A stretch of 64,000 nucleotides of DNA. It comes from Kastovskya adunca ATA6-11-RM4 (GTDB lineage Bacteria > Cyanobacteriota > Cyanobacteriia > Cyanobacteriales > Coleofasciculaceae). The position numbers and the translations under genes are program-made. Each line of letters starts with the position of its first letter. Positions within the stretch are counted from its first letter, which is position 1. Positions 63,124 to 64,000 of this stretch are shown here, one piece after another. The stretch is from positions 124,001-188,000 of the forward strand of contig JAHHHJ010000003.1 of NCBI GenBank assembly GCA_019359445.1. The letters are read 5' to 3'. The notes under the pieces were generated by a model that saw nothing but the letters and a program-made list of their open reading frames with translations, did no database searches and had not been told where the DNA came from.

Positions 63124-64000
63124 TTACTGCAAACTAAACAACAGTGCAATTCCTCCTAATGCCACCAGTACTCCCAAAAACGCCCGAAAACTTACCTTTT
63201 CACCCATCCACATTGCCAGGGGCAAAACAAATAGCGGACTTGTCGCTAGCAGCGCTTGGGCAATTCCTGCGGCTGTCAATTTCAGGGCGGTTTGTTGTAG
63301 CCAAATGGCTAGGAATGTGCTGAAGATGGCGGTTACGATAATAATCCCCACAATTTTTATGGACTGTAGAGGCTCAAGCCACAGACGCGGTTGTCGTTCT
63401 TTGAGCGGTATCCACAACAGCAAAATCAGTATCCCCCCAGTTATTCGCACTAACGTACTCCACAAGGGGGTAACGGTAGTGCCAGATAGAGCAGCACGGG
63501 ATAACACGGCTCCACTTGCTTGTCCTAAGGCGGCTAACAGGGCAAAACTGACGCCACGGGGTAGGTTCATCACCTGACGAGAAACCACTGGGACTCGTTC
63601 GCTGACAACCCAGGCGATGCCTAAGACGGTGAGAAAAATTCCTGCCCAAGCCCCGGTACTCAGGGTTTCCTGTAAAAAGATTAGGGCAATTAAAGCGGTT
63701 AAGGGTGGGGCTAAGGCTTGTAGTAACAGCGTTCGCCTTGCACCGATGTTGTTCAGCGACTCGAAGTAAAAGGTATCGCCTAAACCAATCCCCAGAATTC
63801 CGCTGAGGAGTAGGAGTCCTAGGGCTTTACTGTTGAGTCCGAAGGACAGGTTACCCTGTATTAGCAAGGTGAAAGCGATCAGGGCGATCGCCACTATCCC
63901 TTTACTCAAATTGAGCAATAGTGGAGGGATTTTTTGTCCGAGGTGAGCAAACACTACTGCTGACATTGCCCACAACAGCGCCGCACTGAGGGCAGCTAGT
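63124..64000 (-). CDS. EamA/DMT-superfamily transporter (5' end outside window)
   Basis: At least 290 residues with ten hydrophobic segments in two EamA repeats (first LSAALLWAMSAVVFAHLGQKI ..., second FALLAALGQASGAVLSRAAL ...). The frame continues to the window edge (LAALSAALLWAM), so the true start lies further right. Drug/metabolite exporters of this superfamily move small molecules such as amino acids; the substrate is not predictable. No clear operon partner. Confidence 0.87.
   Translation of the reverse strand, partial: LAALSAALLWAMSAVVFAHLGQKIPPLLLNLSKGIVAIALIAFTLLIQGNLSFGLNSKALGLLLLSGILGIGLGDTFYFESLNNIGARRTLLLQALAPPLTALIALIFLQETLSTGAWAGIFLTVLGIAWVVSERVPVVSRQVMNLPRGVSFALLAALGQASGAVLSRAALSGTTVTPLWSTLVRITGGILILLLWIPLKERQPRLWLEPLQSIKIVGIIIVTAIFSTFLAIWLQQTALKLTAAGIAQALLATSPLFVLPLAMWMGEKVSFRAFLGVLVALGGIALLFSLQ

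Overview
The window comes from a cyanobacterium, probably a filamentous one with a large, repeat-rich genome. The octamer GCGATCGC (HIP1) recurs throughout. Several genes belong to families typical of oxygenic phototrophs: Ycf66, Tab2, a thylakoid-type TPM protein and a cyanobacterial Trm1. Heptameric tandem repeats (CTGAGTC / GGATGAA types) fill several intergenic stretches. No rRNA, tRNA or CRISPR array was recognised.

Layout. 1-3.8 kb: end of a type I restriction R-subunit-like N-terminal domain, then two related orphan ParA ATPases around a secreted Pro/Thr-rich repeat protein. 3.9-16.5 kb: ileS, ycf66, gnd, a large ethylene-receptor-like hybrid histidine kinase, an aldo/keto reductase, a TspO protein and an ABC-2 permease. 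16.7-23.6 kb: an NAD cluster (pncB, nadD, an NrtR-type regulator, nadE), interrupted by an AT-rich ABC-F gene that sits between two copies of a small element with inverted ends. 23.7-38.4 kb: an Ala/Lys repeat protein, tandem lipases, rimM, a TnpB element, a valine-pyruvate aminotransferase, a stress protein, Tab2, mtnP, a TPR protein, a Tat-exported pseudo-caspase and sat.

39.7-48.9 kb is the most unusual part. It holds small detoxification-type genes (pirin, YCII, isochorismatase-like, SnoaL/NTF2-like, Nudix) with HxlR, LysR and Crp regulators and several gene fragments. Five sites of 86-89 bp divide it. Each has an inverted pair of GCATAAC-like boxes plus internal complementary arms, and each lies directly downstream of a minus-strand gene or gene remnant. 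In two cases the stop codon is inside the box. This is the architecture of integron attC sites, so I read the region as a cassette array without its integrase (CALIN-like). The only recombinase seen is a 60-residue C-terminal fragment of a tyrosine recombinase.

48.9-64 kb returns to core genes: mnmA, a SPOR protein, the NAD(P)HX repair enzyme nnr (thematically linked to the NAD cluster), a Doc/RHH toxin-antitoxin pair that an insertion has apparently split, two secreted unknowns, three small cell-envelope-type proteins, a TPM protein, cobH, an SDR, trm1, mtnB and a partial EamA transporter. mtnP and mtnB are both methionine-salvage enzymes but lie 30 kb apart.
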